From assembly GCA_003151275.1 (NCBI GenBank), contig PLXC01000020.1:1-64000 (forward strand): a stretch of DNA of 64,000 nt, read 5' to 3'. The notes under the pieces were generated by a model. That model saw only the letters and a program-made list of their open reading frames with translations. It was not told the DNA's origin and ran no database searches. Positions 53,819-63,462 of this stretch are shown piece after piece. The DNA is from Candidatus Melainabacteria bacterium. GTDB lineage: Bacteria; Cyanobacteriota; Vampirovibrionia; Obscuribacterales; Obscuribacteraceae. How positions within the stretch are numbered: the stretch's first letter is position 1; each line of letters starts with the position of its first letter. The position numbers and the translations under genes were made by a program.

Positions 53819-56341
53819 TCAGCGAGACGAATCGGCTGCAGCTGCGTCGGTACCGGGCATTTTTAGCAGCGATTCTTCGTCCGCCGCTTTTCTGATTTTG
53901 TTGGCGCGATCGGCTAGTTCCGTCGCTTTGTCCTGTTGATCATCTTGTTTGGCAAGTGTAGCTTGCTTCTCAAGAATTTCTGCGACTTTTAGACTATCCT
54001 TCCCATACATGTTTTCGGCCATCTCATATGCACTTTCGTAAAAGATCTCTGCTTCGGTAAAGTTCTTTTGGATTCTATAGAGTTCAGCTAAATGCAAAAG
54101 CGAAATAATTATGTCCGCATGTTCGTCACCTTGGGCTTTGTATCTCGTCTCCAGAATCCGCTTGTAACATGGTTCAGCTTCATCAATTTGACCTGAGATG
54201 ATATAACATCCGGCTAGATGCATTAGAGCCGTGATAGTTCGCTCGTTATCGAACCCGTAATTCTTTTCTGTTAGAAGAAGTTCGCGTTTGAACATGTCTT
54301 CCGCCAATTTGTATTCTTTCTGCACCGAATATGATGCACCAAGGTTTGCACAAGAGTTGATTAATTCAGGATTGGCAGGGCCAAGCAGACTTTCTTTGAG
54401 TGCTAGAGATTTCTCATAGGTTTTTTGAGCTAAATCGTATTTAGCCTGACTGCTACAAGCTTTGGCTAGCTCGTCTAAAAGTTCAGCAGTTTCTTGATCG
54501 AACGACTTTGAATTCTCGATACTCTTATAAATCGATTCTGTTTCGTCAAAGTTTCCGTCTGCTGCGTGCAGAACGGATAGCTTAAGGGCGCAATTGATAT
54601 ACTTGGCGCTTTTGATACCACCATTTTTGTTTGCGTCCATTTGCTCTCGATAGAACTTCTTCAGATGCTCTTTGTTCTCAGCACGTTTGGCTAAGTTTTC
54701 GAGCTTTTCATAGAGCGTGACAAGCCTCTCGTCATTGGCTGGAAGCACTTGTCGCAAGGCGTTAGCGCACTGATTGTAAATCGCTTCTGCTCTGTGAAAG
54801 CTGTTTCGATCGACGAATGCTTGTGCCGTATCTTCTAGTTGTGCAACTGCAACTAGTACTTCATTAGTGGCATTTGCTTTTACTAATCCTGATATAAGCT
54901 GAGTTTGCAGAGATTCGGATTTATCGAATTGATTTAAATGAAAGTACGTTTTGGCGAGATTTCTAAGCAGTGCGATTAGCTCGGGATCCTCAGCTTCAGC
55001 TGACTTGCTGTAGGTCGGCAAGGCCCGATGGTAAGCTGGCTCTGCTTCTTCGTATCGTTCTTCGCTGAGATACAAATCGGCTAGTTTCCTCAAATTTCTC
55101 GCTGCATCCATCCGATCAAGTTGACCGATGGCTATGTAGTTTTCGTGCAATCGCTTGTAAACTTCTTCAAGGCGCCCAGCAAAATTGCTCATTTCGTATA
55201 ATTGTGCCAATTCAGAAAGTGCTTGAATGGCATCTGCGCGTTGTTCTGGCGATGCTGATTTTTGCGCGTCGGTAACGCGCTTAAAAACTACTTTTGCGTA
55301 ATCAAAATCGGTCTGTAGGCGGCACAAGCAAGCTAGCTTTGCATAAATTGAAAGCAGTTTGGCTTGGTCCGGATCTGCCGATTCCTGGACGATGTCGATT
55401 GCTTGCATGTAGAGAGCTCTGGCGTCATCGTACATCTGGGCATCCAATTTCTGTGTCGCCAGATTTCCTAGTGCTGCTACGAAAACATCCTTTCGATCGC
55501 TTTTCTTGGCCATTTGCTCCAAGGCTGCAACTGCAGGAGTGCTCGGAAACTGGATGGCTAATTCTGCAAACAAGTCTTCACTGGCAATTTGGCGCACAAA
55601 CGACAATGCCGCTGCTTTTCGCTCCTCATCAGAATCCATGAGCATTAGGAATTTATCGAGAGTGGCTGATCTGACACTCATTTCACTTTTGCTGGCCAGT
55701 TCACTTATCTCAGATTGCGTTTTGCTCGAGTCGGTTTTAACAAATTCTTGCAGCTGTTGAAACAGTGAGCATAGTGAGTCAACTGCGGCTTTATTTTCTG
55801 CCGCTATTTGCGTTACTGCTTTTGTGGTTTGCTCGCTCACTTGCTCGGGAATAGTTTTTTGCAGTTCCGCAATTTCGGCGTTATTTTTCTCCATTCTTTT
55901 TAGATGTTCTTGCACCGCCGATTGCCGCACTTGCAAGCGCTCGATATCCTCTTGCACTGATGCTTTCAGGTCAGTCAGTAAAGAAGCTGGATTCGGCATG
56001 TGGGCTTGCCTAGATTCGAGATCAGAGAGTCGTTTTGCACTTTGATTTTCAAGGGCGTTGAGTTTTTCTTGCAGACCATTAATCAGGGTTTCAAATTGCT
56101 CGTTGGTGCCAGTCGCAGTGGTCGCCCGATGGTCGCTGAGCAGCTGTTTGAACTCACCTGTGATCGCCCTACGTGAAATTTCTTTCTCCGCTTCGGCCTT
56201 TTGCAATTTCGATTTTAGACTCTCTATCTCAGAGAGATAGTCAGTTTTGTTTGTCGCTAATAGACGCAAAACAATCAGCGAAACCACCAACGCGACCGCG
56301 CTGATCAATCCAATCACTATTTCTATAGAGTCAAATTTCAT
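53819..56341 (-). CDS. Membrane-anchored coiled-coil/TPR protein
   Basis: An 840-residue protein: one N-terminal span (IVIGLISAVALVVSLIVLRLL), a long coiled coil (about 35-160; for example LESLQ-type Glu/Lys/Leu heptads such as LKSKLQKAEAEKEISRR), a helical middle, and about ten kinesin-light-chain-like TPRs from about 290 to 800 (RYEEAEPAYHRALPTYSK, KYDLAQKTYEKSLALKES, NFTEAEIFYESAYEMAEN). It is probably a cytoplasmic scaffold tied to the membrane. It overlaps the lone HPt gene by 11 bases, so it belongs to the phosphorelay operon. Confidence 0.75.
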   Translation of the reverse strand: MKFDSIEIVIGLISAVALVVSLIVLRLLATNKTDYLSEIESLKSKLQKAEAEKEISRRAITGEFKQLLSDHRATTATGTNEQFETLINGLQEKLNALENQSAKRLSDLESRQAHMPNPASLLTDLKASVQEDIERLQVRQSAVQEHLKRMEKNNAEIAELQKTIPEQVSEQTTKAVTQIAAENKAAVDSLCSLFQQLQEFVKTDSSKTQSEISELASKSEMSVRSATLDKFLMLMDSDEERKAAALSFVRQIASEDLFAELAIQFPSTPAVAALEQMAKKSDRKDVFVAALGNLATQKLDAQMYDDARALYMQAIDIVQESADPDQAKLLSIYAKLACLCRLQTDFDYAKVVFKRVTDAQKSASPEQRADAIQALSELAQLYEMSNFAGRLEEVYKRLHENYIAIGQLDRMDAARNLRKLADLYLSEERYEEAEPAYHRALPTYSKSAEAEDPELIALLRNLAKTYFHLNQFDKSESLQTQLISGLVKANATNEVLVAVAQLEDTAQAFVDRNSFHRAEAIYNQCANALRQVLPANDERLVTLYEKLENLAKRAENKEHLKKFYREQMDANKNGGIKSAKYINCALKLSVLHAADGNFDETESIYKSIENSKSFDQETAELLDELAKACSSQAKYDLAQKTYEKSLALKESLLGPANPELINSCANLGASYSVQKEYKLAEDMFKRELLLTEKNYGFDNERTITALMHLAGCYIISGQIDEAEPCYKRILETRYKAQGDEHADIIISLLHLAELYRIQKNFTEAEIFYESAYEMAENMYGKDSLKVAEILEKQATLAKQDDQQDKATELADRANKIRKAADEESLLKMPGTDAAAADSSR

Positions 56342-56702
56342 CCAAGTAATTTTCTAAACATTCGACTGTCTTGTGGAGTGCATCGAGTAAATCCGGCAAA
56401 ATTATGTCGCAGGCCTCGAAATTGCTATCAATCGATAGTCTTTCCATATCAGACGCTAAGCCTGCGGTCTTGGGCGCCAAGATGATTAAGCAACAGCCTT
56501 TTAACAGATGAGCGGTGGACCTTACACCCTCTTTGTTCCTCAGTCGTAAGAAGTCGGTCAAGCGATCAGGAACAGCGCCTACATCTTCCAGAAATCCGGC
56601 CGCTATTTCGTGCGCGCCATCGATTTCCAGAGCTTCTTCAAGCTCCTTGATGTTCACGGGTGAATCATCAACAGGCACGGCAGCGATTGTACTTTCTTCC
56701 AC
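56331..56702 (-). CDS. Single-domain HPt phosphotransfer protein
   Basis: A 123-residue helical protein with the HPt signature RSTAHLLKGCC (phospho-His65, followed by Leu-Leu-Lys-Gly), the surrounding four-helix pattern, and ACDIILPDLLDALHKTVECL at the end. GTG start at 56702. HPt proteins pass phosphate between receiver domains. It lies 34 bases after the PAS-REC-HPt protein and overlaps the TPR protein. Confidence 0.8.
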   Translation of the reverse strand: MEESTIAAVPVDDSPVNIKELEEALEIDGAHEIAAGFLEDVGAVPDRLTDFLRLRNKEGVRSTAHLLKGCCLIILAPKTAGLASDMERLSIDSNFEACDIILPDLLDALHKTVECLENYLDEI

Positions 56703-56736
56703 GACTAAACCGGACCCACGCAGTATTTCCCAACGG

Positions 56737-58731
56737 TTAGACGTAGCCTGGCGTGCAAAGCTCTCGTAACTGGTCCCTGACCTCCCCGAAGGAGGATTTA
56801 AGTTTCATGTATTTGACACGCACCTGAGTCCAGTTGCCGGATTCGGCGTCACTCATTATTTCTGAAGTCAGACGTGTCATTTCGTCGATGCCGAGGGCGG
56901 CGCAAGGTCCTTTTACCGAATGAGCGAAGTGCGTCACCGCACCAGCGTCCTTCTCTTCTATGCCCAGCTGTATACAATCGATAAACGTATTGACGGCGCT
57001 AAGGAAGAGCCGAGAGACATCTTGCACTTCTTCTTTGTCAAATTGCTTTTGTAGTGACTCGATATCCAAGCCACTCTCTTTGGCGACAATCTCAGCCACA
57101 TGGGCGCTTTCGGCCCTGGCAGCTTCACTAGCAGGATCGTGTGAGGCAGGCTGCATACAGCGTTCGACTACTTCGTGAAGTTGCTTTTGAGTCGCTCCCT
57201 TGCTCAAGAAATCGTCCATACCAGCTGCCAGGCACTTTTCGCGATCTTCTTGGCGGTCATACGAGGTCATAGCGACGATCGGGATGTGTCTTCCTTGCCC
57301 TTGCTCGCTTTTGCGGATCGCCGTGGTGGACTCGAAGCCGTCCATGACAGGCATGTCCAAGTCCATTAAAACGAGAGCGAAATCGCCGTTGGCGATCGCT
57401 TTCTGGGCTGCATCCCCGTTATTTGCCGCTTCACATTCAAAGCCCAATCTTTTGAGCTGCAACCGCAGAAGCTTTTGATTAACAGGGATATCGTCCACAA
57501 TCAGGATCTTTCGACGTTTTGGATTAGTAGAAGTTAGTTCGACTGCTTTTGGTTCGGGTTTCTTTGCTTGCTTAGGCTGTTTTTCTGCTGTCTCCGGTTC
57601 TTCAGCAACCGTTACCATTGGCTGGCTTTCGGCAACGTCGGGCTCAAAAAATTCTTGCATTGCATCGAATGGCTTTGAATTGGATGTTGTTTCAGGCGAA
57701 GCTTCATTTGCGGCCGCGAACAATTCGGCATTTAATTGTTCGATGATCGATTCATTCACTTTCTGGGTCTTCTGATCGAGTGTTTGTGATTCTAGGGAGC
57801 CCAGAACCTTAGTGTCAGAAATGCTTTCCTCTCCTCTTTCTGGCGCTGCGTCGACATTCGCCGCAGGCATCTGCTCGCTCTGAGCGGCAACTAGTGAGGA
57901 CGCCAGATCGTCCGGTGCCAGCGAGGACGTTGAACCATCCGCTGTCGCATCGACCGGCGATGACTTCGATTCGTTCGGCTGGGAACGGATTTGTGGGGAC
58001 GTTTCTTTAGCGACGACTTGATCAGCTTGCATCGGCACCGTATTTGGTGTGGCTGCAGGGAGATAATCTAGTTTCCCCAATTTTTCGGTGAGCAGTTGCA
58101 ACTCTAGCTGAGCGCTGCCGATCTGGGCCATCTGTTGTTCCAAAGCTTCGCACGTCGACTGGATTTGAGTCTCTACTTGCACTTGCTCAGTTATGTCAAC
58201 TAGGAAAACGACCGCCCCACCAATATCATTGGCTTCACTTTTTAGTGCAGTGGAGGTCACTTTTATCCAGAGTCCATCAACATAGCCTTGACGCCGGACA
58301 AAAAGGTCTATTTCAGGCACTAGTCTGCCTTGAACAGCCTGCTGCCAGGGCAACATTTCCTTGGTGTACTTTGTCGTTTTGTCAGGCATATAAAAGCCGA
58401 AATTGCCTGATTTTTCGGCTAATGCATCGGCCATCAAGTCGGCTCCAAGCAGTCTTTCTGCTGCCGTGTTGAAAAGAAGATGCTCGCCGTTTGGTCCGAG
58501 AATAATCGCGCCGACAGCGGGATTGTTCAATATTGAACGAAGAATTTTCGGAAATTGGTAAAGCGTCTTTTGTGACTCATTCTTATCAACAAGTTCTCGC
58601 AGTTGCGCCGTTGTCTGCTCCAAACCGGGCCGCTCGTCGTGGGCCTTGGTTTTGATAACGCGCAGGGTATTGCGCAGCTCTGCGATCTGACTGCGTAATC
58701 GATCGATGTGGTTATTCCAGTTAATACTCAT
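56737..58731 (-). CDS. Kinase-less PAS-REC-HPt signalling protein
   Basis: A 664-residue protein. N-terminal coiled coil (10-55), one PAS domain (about 70-185, GAIILGPNGEHLLFNTAAERLL), a second coiled coil, a Pro/Ser/Glu-rich linker (about 225-390), a receiver domain with ILIVDDIPVNQKLLRLQLKR and phospho-Asp457 (LVLMDLDMPVMDG), and a C-terminal HPt with HFAHSVKGPCAALG (phospho-His604). It resembles the output half of a hybrid kinase, but no HisKA or HATPase motif is present, so it must be phosphorylated by another kinase. It starts at ATG 58731. Confidence 0.85.
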   Translation of the reverse strand: MSINWNNHIDRLRSQIAELRNTLRVIKTKAHDERPGLEQTTAQLRELVDKNESQKTLYQFPKILRSILNNPAVGAIILGPNGEHLLFNTAAERLLGADLMADALAEKSGNFGFYMPDKTTKYTKEMLPWQQAVQGRLVPEIDLFVRRQGYVDGLWIKVTSTALKSEANDIGGAVVFLVDITEQVQVETQIQSTCEALEQQMAQIGSAQLELQLLTEKLGKLDYLPAATPNTVPMQADQVVAKETSPQIRSQPNESKSSPVDATADGSTSSLAPDDLASSLVAAQSEQMPAANVDAAPERGEESISDTKVLGSLESQTLDQKTQKVNESIIEQLNAELFAAANEASPETTSNSKPFDAMQEFFEPDVAESQPMVTVAEEPETAEKQPKQAKKPEPKAVELTSTNPKRRKILIVDDIPVNQKLLRLQLKRLGFECEAANNGDAAQKAIANGDFALVLMDLDMPVMDGFESTTAIRKSEQGQGRHIPIVAMTSYDRQEDREKCLAAGMDDFLSKGATQKQLHEVVERCMQPASHDPASEAARAESAHVAEIVAKESGLDIESLQKQFDKEEVQDVSRLFLSAVNTFIDCIQLGIEEKDAGAVTHFAHSVKGPCAALGIDEMTRLTSEIMSDAESGNWTQVRVKYMKLKSSFGEVRDQLRELCTPGYV

Positions 58732-58891
58732 CTCTCGTTGATTACCATTGCTGACAACTTGATTGGCTTAGGTTGAGTGCCTCTAATACTATAGGGCAAC
58801 TTGCATGCAACTGCCGAAGCTAGAGCATTTTTAGCGCCAATGATGCCGCTTCACCGCTGCCTGTGACTTGGACGGGCAAAGGCGAAGAATC

Positions 58892-58909
58892 TAAACCGAT
58901 ATCGGTTTA
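58892..58909. promoter_or_regulatory. 18-bp palindrome TAAACCGATATCGGTTTA, site 3
   Basis: Perfect 18-bp palindrome in the divergent region between the PAS-REC-HPt gene (minus) and the small gene at 58998 (plus). It has the same ACCGATATCGGT core as sites 1 and 2. Its position upstream of two promoters fits an operator for a dimeric regulator. The rest of 58732-58997 shows nothing else. Confidence 0.5.
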
Positions 58910-58997
58910 AATCTAAGCTTGGTTTCAAGCTGCTATCCAAGGAAGTGACATCAAGAGCCATACAGCTTCGATTCTGGGCAGCTGATATTATCTCTGC

Positions 58998-59477
58998 ATG
59001 GTTTCTGAGAATGGTGAAAAACCGACGAAAGCAGAGCAAGCGACTTTATTGTTGATTGGCTCTCGATTAAGCGCTGGCGAGGCAGAGACGCTGGAACTTG
59101 GATTGCAAAGCGACCCAAATAATTTGCAGTCCCGCATAAGGCTCTTTGGCTTCTACAACGAACGCTTGGCGCAACGAGAGCTTTCCACATTAGATCAAGT
59201 CGATGCAAGGTTAGTTAAGCATTTAAGATGGCTAATTTTGATGAAGCCTGTTTTGCCCACCATCCCCGACCTTGTCATGCCGGGATATTTGGCCTGCAGT
59301 TTGGAGCAGCTGCGCAGCTTGTACGAAATTTGGCTGGATGCGCTGGATGCGCATGAGCATACTTTTCCGCTGTTGCTTAACGCTATAGTTTTTTTGACAG
59401 TGTTTGGGTGTGATATGGAACTTTGCGATCGGTTAACTTTGAAGCTAGAGGATCTTGATCAGGAAGGCGGGCATTAG
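58998..59477 (+). CDS. Small hypothetical protein
   Basis: A 159-residue soluble protein of helical character, no family recognised. The first half resembles a degenerate TPR-like lead (LSAGEAETLELGLQSDPNNLQSRIRLFGFY), and the rest is hydrophobic helices (EIWLDALDAHEHTFPLLLNAIVFL). It lies alone on the plus strand between two signalling operons and ends with a 4-base overlap with the convergent response regulator. A TATTAT 12 bases before the ATG hints at a leaderless start. Confidence 0.6.
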   Translation: MVSENGEKPTKAEQATLLLIGSRLSAGEAETLELGLQSDPNNLQSRIRLFGFYNERLAQRELSTLDQVDARLVKHLRWLILMKPVLPTIPDLVMPGYLACSLEQLRSLYEIWLDALDAHEHTFPLLLNAIVFLTVFGCDMELCDRLTLKLEDLDQEGGH

Positions 59478-60013
59478 CCGCCTGATTTCAGCGTGCGGTT
59501 GTAAAACACCGCAGTTTCGAATGCTGAAACCAACAGATTCACCAGTCTTTGGCTCGAGACTCGAATGTGATGGCGCTCACCATTAATAAAAATTGTCGTT
59601 GCTTTTATTTCTTCCAAGTCGTACACGTTCCATGAAGACCAGATGGAGCTAAGACGTTGGAGGAAGTATTCGCCCTCGAAGGTTTTGTAGACGAAGTTGT
59701 CTGCTCCGCATTCGATAACCTTTAGTAAGTCTGAGTTGTCCACCAAAGTCGAAAGGAGTACAAACGGCAACTTAGATAATGCGGAATCGGCTTTCAGTTT
59801 GGTGCAAAGCTCATAACCATCCATCACAGGCATGTTAACGTCACATAGAATCAGATCTGGCTTTGTCTCAGTCAGTGCTTTCAGCGCCTTCTCTCCGCTG
59901 CGGGCAACAGTTACGCGCATGCGTTCTTTTTCCAGGACATGCTGAATCATCATTGCTTGTGTCATTGTATCTTCGACAACCATGACATGTACATTCTCGA
60001 GATTTGTGATCAA
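59474..60013 (-). CDS. Response regulator with truncated hybrid-kinase linker
   Basis: A 179-residue protein: a receiver domain (VHVMVVEDTMTQAMMIQHVL, phospho-Asp58 in LILCDVNMPVMDG, late Lys in NFVYKTFE) plus about 50 residues (TTIFINGERHHIRVSSQRLV, then NLLVSAFETAVFYNRTL). That tail resembles the linker joining a receiver to a downstream sensor-kinase module in hybrid proteins, but here it stops before any kinase. It is the last gene of the chemotaxis-type operon, 11 bases after cheB. Confidence 0.82.
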   Translation of the reverse strand: MITNLENVHVMVVEDTMTQAMMIQHVLEKERMRVTVARSGEKALKALTETKPDLILCDVNMPVMDGYELCTKLKADSALSKLPFVLLSTLVDNSDLLKVIECGADNFVYKTFEGEYFLQRLSSIWSSWNVYDLEEIKATTIFINGERHHIRVSSQRLVNLLVSAFETAVFYNRTLKSGG

Positions 60014-60024
60014 AGTTACCTCAA

Positions 60025-61056
60025 TTAAGTGACGTTAGTTTGCTGCAGTATGAGAGATTGTGCAATCTTATCTGGTGGCAAGATGAATTGAGCGGCACCA
60101 AGTTTTATTGCCTCATTGGGCATGCCAAAGACCGCCGACGTATCTTTATCCTGAGCTATTGTAATTGCACCTTTGGATCGCATCAACTGCAGACCCTCAG
60201 CTCCATCTTTGCCCATTCCTGTCAATAATATTCCAATTGCGCGGGAGCCGTAGTTTTGCGCCACGCAGCGAAATAAAAAGCATATCGAGGGACGAATTCC
60301 GTGTTCCGGTTCAGCGTCACTGAGCAAAATTCGCTCTTGTTGAGAGACGCCCAAATGATGATGGTCTGGTGCAATATAAACGTGACCGATTTCGAGTTTT
60401 GCTCCTTGACTAGCGATACCAATTTTAAGTTTGCACTTAGGTTGCAGCCAATTCACTAGTCCGTCGAGAAAGCCATCTGCAATGTGTTGAACGATTAAAA
60501 TTGGATACGGATAGTCAGCTGGCAGGGCACTCAATATGGTGTCGAGGACTGGAGGTCCACCAGTTGAGGCGCCAATGGCAACTAGGCGGTGAACCATATA
60601 TGGTATCTGTGCGACTTCAAACTGTTTGGCTTTGTATTTTGAGGAGCGTCTCACAACCTTGATCTCAGACATGCTTTTCACGAGCTGTTTGAGTTGTTGA
60701 GCTAAAACTTCATGTTCACTATGTCCAGGACCTGGTGGTCGTTTGACTGTGCCGACTGCACCAGCTTCCATAAGACTAAACGCTTCTGAATATTGATCTG
60801 CTGTCCATGTGGCGCTAACAATTATGATCGGTACCGGTCTTGTCTCCATGATCTCGCGAGCAACTTGCAAACCGTTTACGTCCGGTAAGTAAAAATCCAT
60901 TGTGATTACATCGGGCTTTGTTTTACTGACAAATTTAATTGCTTCCGCACCATTACTGGCTGTACCGATTACTTGAATTTCGGGATCGCCGTTCAATATA
61001 TGGGTCAACAGCTGCTGCGCCACGATCGAATCTTCAACTATCAGGACTTTTATCAT
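60025..61056 (-). CDS. cheB: CheB protein-glutamate methylesterase
   Basis: A 343-residue protein with receiver domain (phospho-Asp54 in VITMDFYLPDVNG), linker, and methylesterase domain with the triad Ser164 (VAIGASTGGPPVL), His191 (ILIVQHIADGF) and Asp284 (LLTGMGKDGAEGL). It removes methyl groups from MCP glutamates, or deamidates them, to adapt signalling. Normal length. No CheR methyltransferase gene is in the visible part. It starts 2 bases after cheA. Confidence 0.95.
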   Translation of the reverse strand: MIKVLIVEDSIVAQQLLTHILNGDPEIQVIGTASNGAEAIKFVSKTKPDVITMDFYLPDVNGLQVAREIMETRPVPIIIVSATWTADQYSEAFSLMEAGAVGTVKRPPGPGHSEHEVLAQQLKQLVKSMSEIKVVRRSSKYKAKQFEVAQIPYMVHRLVAIGASTGGPPVLDTILSALPADYPYPILIVQHIADGFLDGLVNWLQPKCKLKIGIASQGAKLEIGHVYIAPDHHHLGVSQQERILLSDAEPEHGIRPSICFLFRCVAQNYGSRAIGILLTGMGKDGAEGLQLMRSKGAITIAQDKDTSAVFGMPNEAIKLGAAQFILPPDKIAQSLILQQTNVT

Positions 61057-61058
61057 CT

Positions 61059-63455
61059 TTAAATTAGCCGTTTTACTACGTCCAAGAGATTGTTTTGATC
61101 GAAGCTACTCTTGACGAAAAATGCATCAGCACCAGCTTCGTTACCTTTGTCGCGATAATGTTGATCCGTCATCGATGTGACAAGGATGATTGGGACTTGC
61201 TTCGTCTGATCATCATTTTTTACGGCAGCCGTAAGTTCTATGCCATTCATTTTGGGCATTTCTATGTCTGTGACTAGCAGATCGAAGTTCCCTTCACGCA
61301 TTAATTTTAATGCTTCAGTGCCATCGTTAGCAGTTTTCACTAGATAACCTGCAGATTCAAGAATGTTTTTCATCAAAATGCGGGCCGTGATGGTGTCATC
61401 GACGACGAGAATCCGTTTTTGCTGCACTGCTATGACTGGAATGTTGACGTGCCGCTTCGAACGAGAAAGTTTTGCTGCCGATTTAATAAGATCGCGAACG
61501 TTTAGGATTGCTGCTGGTTTGCCTGAACCGAGGATCGTTACACCAGCGACGTTGCGTATCCTGACTATAGGTTTGGACAGTTTCTTTACCAGTACTTCTT
61601 GTTCTTCGAGAACTTCGTTAATTTCAAAGGCATACGACGTCTCACCGTTGCGCAAAACCATCAAAAGATGGTGAGTGGAGTGGGACGTGACAATAGGTAA
61701 TTCTAAGACTTCATCTAATCTCACGAGTGGTATCAAATTGCCGTCTACACTTATCGTTTTACCCGTCTCTGCGACTGTAATTTGATCATCTTTTACTTTC
61801 ATCACGCGCTCCATATCGGAAGTCGGAACGATCAAAATTTCGTTTGAGCATTTTACGAGAACGCCTCTGAAGTTAGCAATTGTTACCGGTAGTGTGATTC
61901 TGAAAGTGGTGCCCAGACCCTGGCGACTTTCAACGAGCAAGCGCCCACCGAGATTTTCAATATTTTCTTTGGCAATCGCCAACCCCAGTCCTCGTCCTGA
62001 AATTTCCGAGATCGTTGAGCTGGTTGAAAAGCTGGATTGGAAGATCATCGAAATCGCTTCTTCGTCGGTAAGTTTGGCAGCTTGTTCACCACTAATCAGG
62101 CGATTTCTTATGGCAATTTCTTTGATTCGCTCAATGTTGATGCCGGCGCCATCATCAGTGATGACAATTTCCACCAAGTTTCCTTCTTGTTGCAAGACAT
62201 TAATATGCAGGGAGCCCCTTTTTGCTTTACATGATTGAATGCGTGTTTCAGGGCTTTCTAAGCCGTGATCGATGCTGTTTCTAAGGATGTGAATTAATGG
62301 ATCCTTCAGTTGCGCTAGCACGCGTTTGTCGAGTTGAATGTCGCCGCCGTTAATCGAAAGGTCTACTTCTTTGCCCAGCTCTCGGGCCAAGTCGCGCACC
62401 AGCTTCGGCATCAATTCGAGCATTGTGGAAGCTGGCATCATCAGCAGTTTCTTTGTATTTTCAAGGAAGTTATCGACTGTGCCGCTGGCCAATCGATAAT
62501 CATTTAGAGATGAGGTTTTCAAATTAATCAGTTGATTACTCAGGGCGCTCATTTGCGCTTGTTGCCGATCAAGGAACTCCATTACTTTGGTGAGAACCGA
62601 GTCGATAAACAAATGTTCTGCCGATGCCTGATCGTGGTCAATTAGTTGCCGTGCGGATCTTACTTCTGCGTATACCTTCGACCAGTCACGGCTGTATGTA
62701 TCATACTTAAAGCCGACGTCGTTTAAGTCTTGATTGTGTTGACGACTCATAATTTTTAAACTGAGCATGTCTTCAGCTCGCATCAGCAGTTCGTCAAGGC
62801 GCGCAGATGAGATGCGCACCACTTCTCGCGATGAATCAGGAAGTGGCGTTGGCGCTGGACGTGTAATTTCAAAGGGCTCGGCTGCAAAAACAAAATCACT
62901 CAGATCAGAAAAAGAAGCAAGTTTTGGATTGGGTCTGTGAGCTGTGTTGGCGGTATTGGACGTGTCGTAAAGAGCGGACGCGTCGTGCGTGTTGGACCAA
63001 TCGGAAAGTTCGGACTTGACCGGCGTTTCAGACGTGTTGGACCAATCGGACGACTTTAATTTTCGAAGTTTTTCAAGGACTAAAGCGAGATTATTCGCGT
63101 CGAAATCCTCAGCAGGTTCAATTTTGGTCAGTGTCGCTGATACTGCGTCGACGACATCGTGCATAATGTCGAGTAGTTCTGGAGTAATGTCTCGTTCACC
63201 ACGTTTCAATGCGGCAAAAACGTCTTCCAGTGATTGGCACACAGCTTCCAGATTGAGCAGGTTAACAGCTCGTGCCGAGCCCTTGATGTTGTGCACTTCG
63301 CGAAAAGTGTTTTCAATGATTGCTTGTTTGCTTTTCTCATCGTTGGTGTTTCGCAATGAAGCCAACCCAGTCGAGATCCGCTCTACCTGCTCCTGGGCTT
63401 CGCTGACAAACGCCGCCCTGAGCTTTTTAAGGAACGCTTCTTCAGATGAAGTCAT
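61059..63455 (-). CDS. cheA: CheA-type hybrid histidine kinase with C-terminal receiver
   Basis: A 798-residue kinase: N-terminal HPt (REVHNIKGSARAVNLL, phospho-His55), a Ser/Asp/Thr-rich linker with a repeated SDWSNT hexapeptide, the dimerisation and HATPase domains (HILRNSIDHGLESPETR, DDGAGINIERI, SGRGLGLAIAKENIENLGG), a CheW-like domain (FRGVLVKCSNEILIVPTSDM on), and a C-terminal receiver (ILVVDDTITARILMKNILES; phospho-Asp730 in LLVTDIEMPKMNG). The layout is that of FrzE- and ChpA-like kinases, used in gliding, pilus or developmental control as well as in chemotaxis. It lies 7 bases after the MCP. Confidence 0.95.
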   Translation of the reverse strand: MTSSEEAFLKKLRAAFVSEAQEQVERISTGLASLRNTNDEKSKQAIIENTFREVHNIKGSARAVNLLNLEAVCQSLEDVFAALKRGERDITPELLDIMHDVVDAVSATLTKIEPAEDFDANNLALVLEKLRKLKSSDWSNTSETPVKSELSDWSNTHDASALYDTSNTANTAHRPNPKLASFSDLSDFVFAAEPFEITRPAPTPLPDSSREVVRISSARLDELLMRAEDMLSLKIMSRQHNQDLNDVGFKYDTYSRDWSKVYAEVRSARQLIDHDQASAEHLFIDSVLTKVMEFLDRQQAQMSALSNQLINLKTSSLNDYRLASGTVDNFLENTKKLLMMPASTMLELMPKLVRDLARELGKEVDLSINGGDIQLDKRVLAQLKDPLIHILRNSIDHGLESPETRIQSCKAKRGSLHINVLQQEGNLVEIVITDDGAGINIERIKEIAIRNRLISGEQAAKLTDEEAISMIFQSSFSTSSTISEISGRGLGLAIAKENIENLGGRLLVESRQGLGTTFRITLPVTIANFRGVLVKCSNEILIVPTSDMERVMKVKDDQITVAETGKTISVDGNLIPLVRLDEVLELPIVTSHSTHHLLMVLRNGETSYAFEINEVLEEQEVLVKKLSKPIVRIRNVAGVTILGSGKPAAILNVRDLIKSAAKLSRSKRHVNIPVIAVQQKRILVVDDTITARILMKNILESAGYLVKTANDGTEALKLMREGNFDLLVTDIEMPKMNGIELTAAVKNDDQTKQVPIILVTSMTDQHYRDKGNEAGADAFFVKSSFDQNNLLDVVKRLI

Positions 63456-63462
63456 CAGTCAC

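Noticed and set aside
480..57399. HIP1-type octamers GCGATCGC at 480, 31086, 39690 and 57392 as evidence for a cyanobacterium
   Set aside because: Four copies in 64 kb is only slightly above chance (about one expected) and far below the density in HIP1-rich cyanobacteria, so it supports nothing firm.
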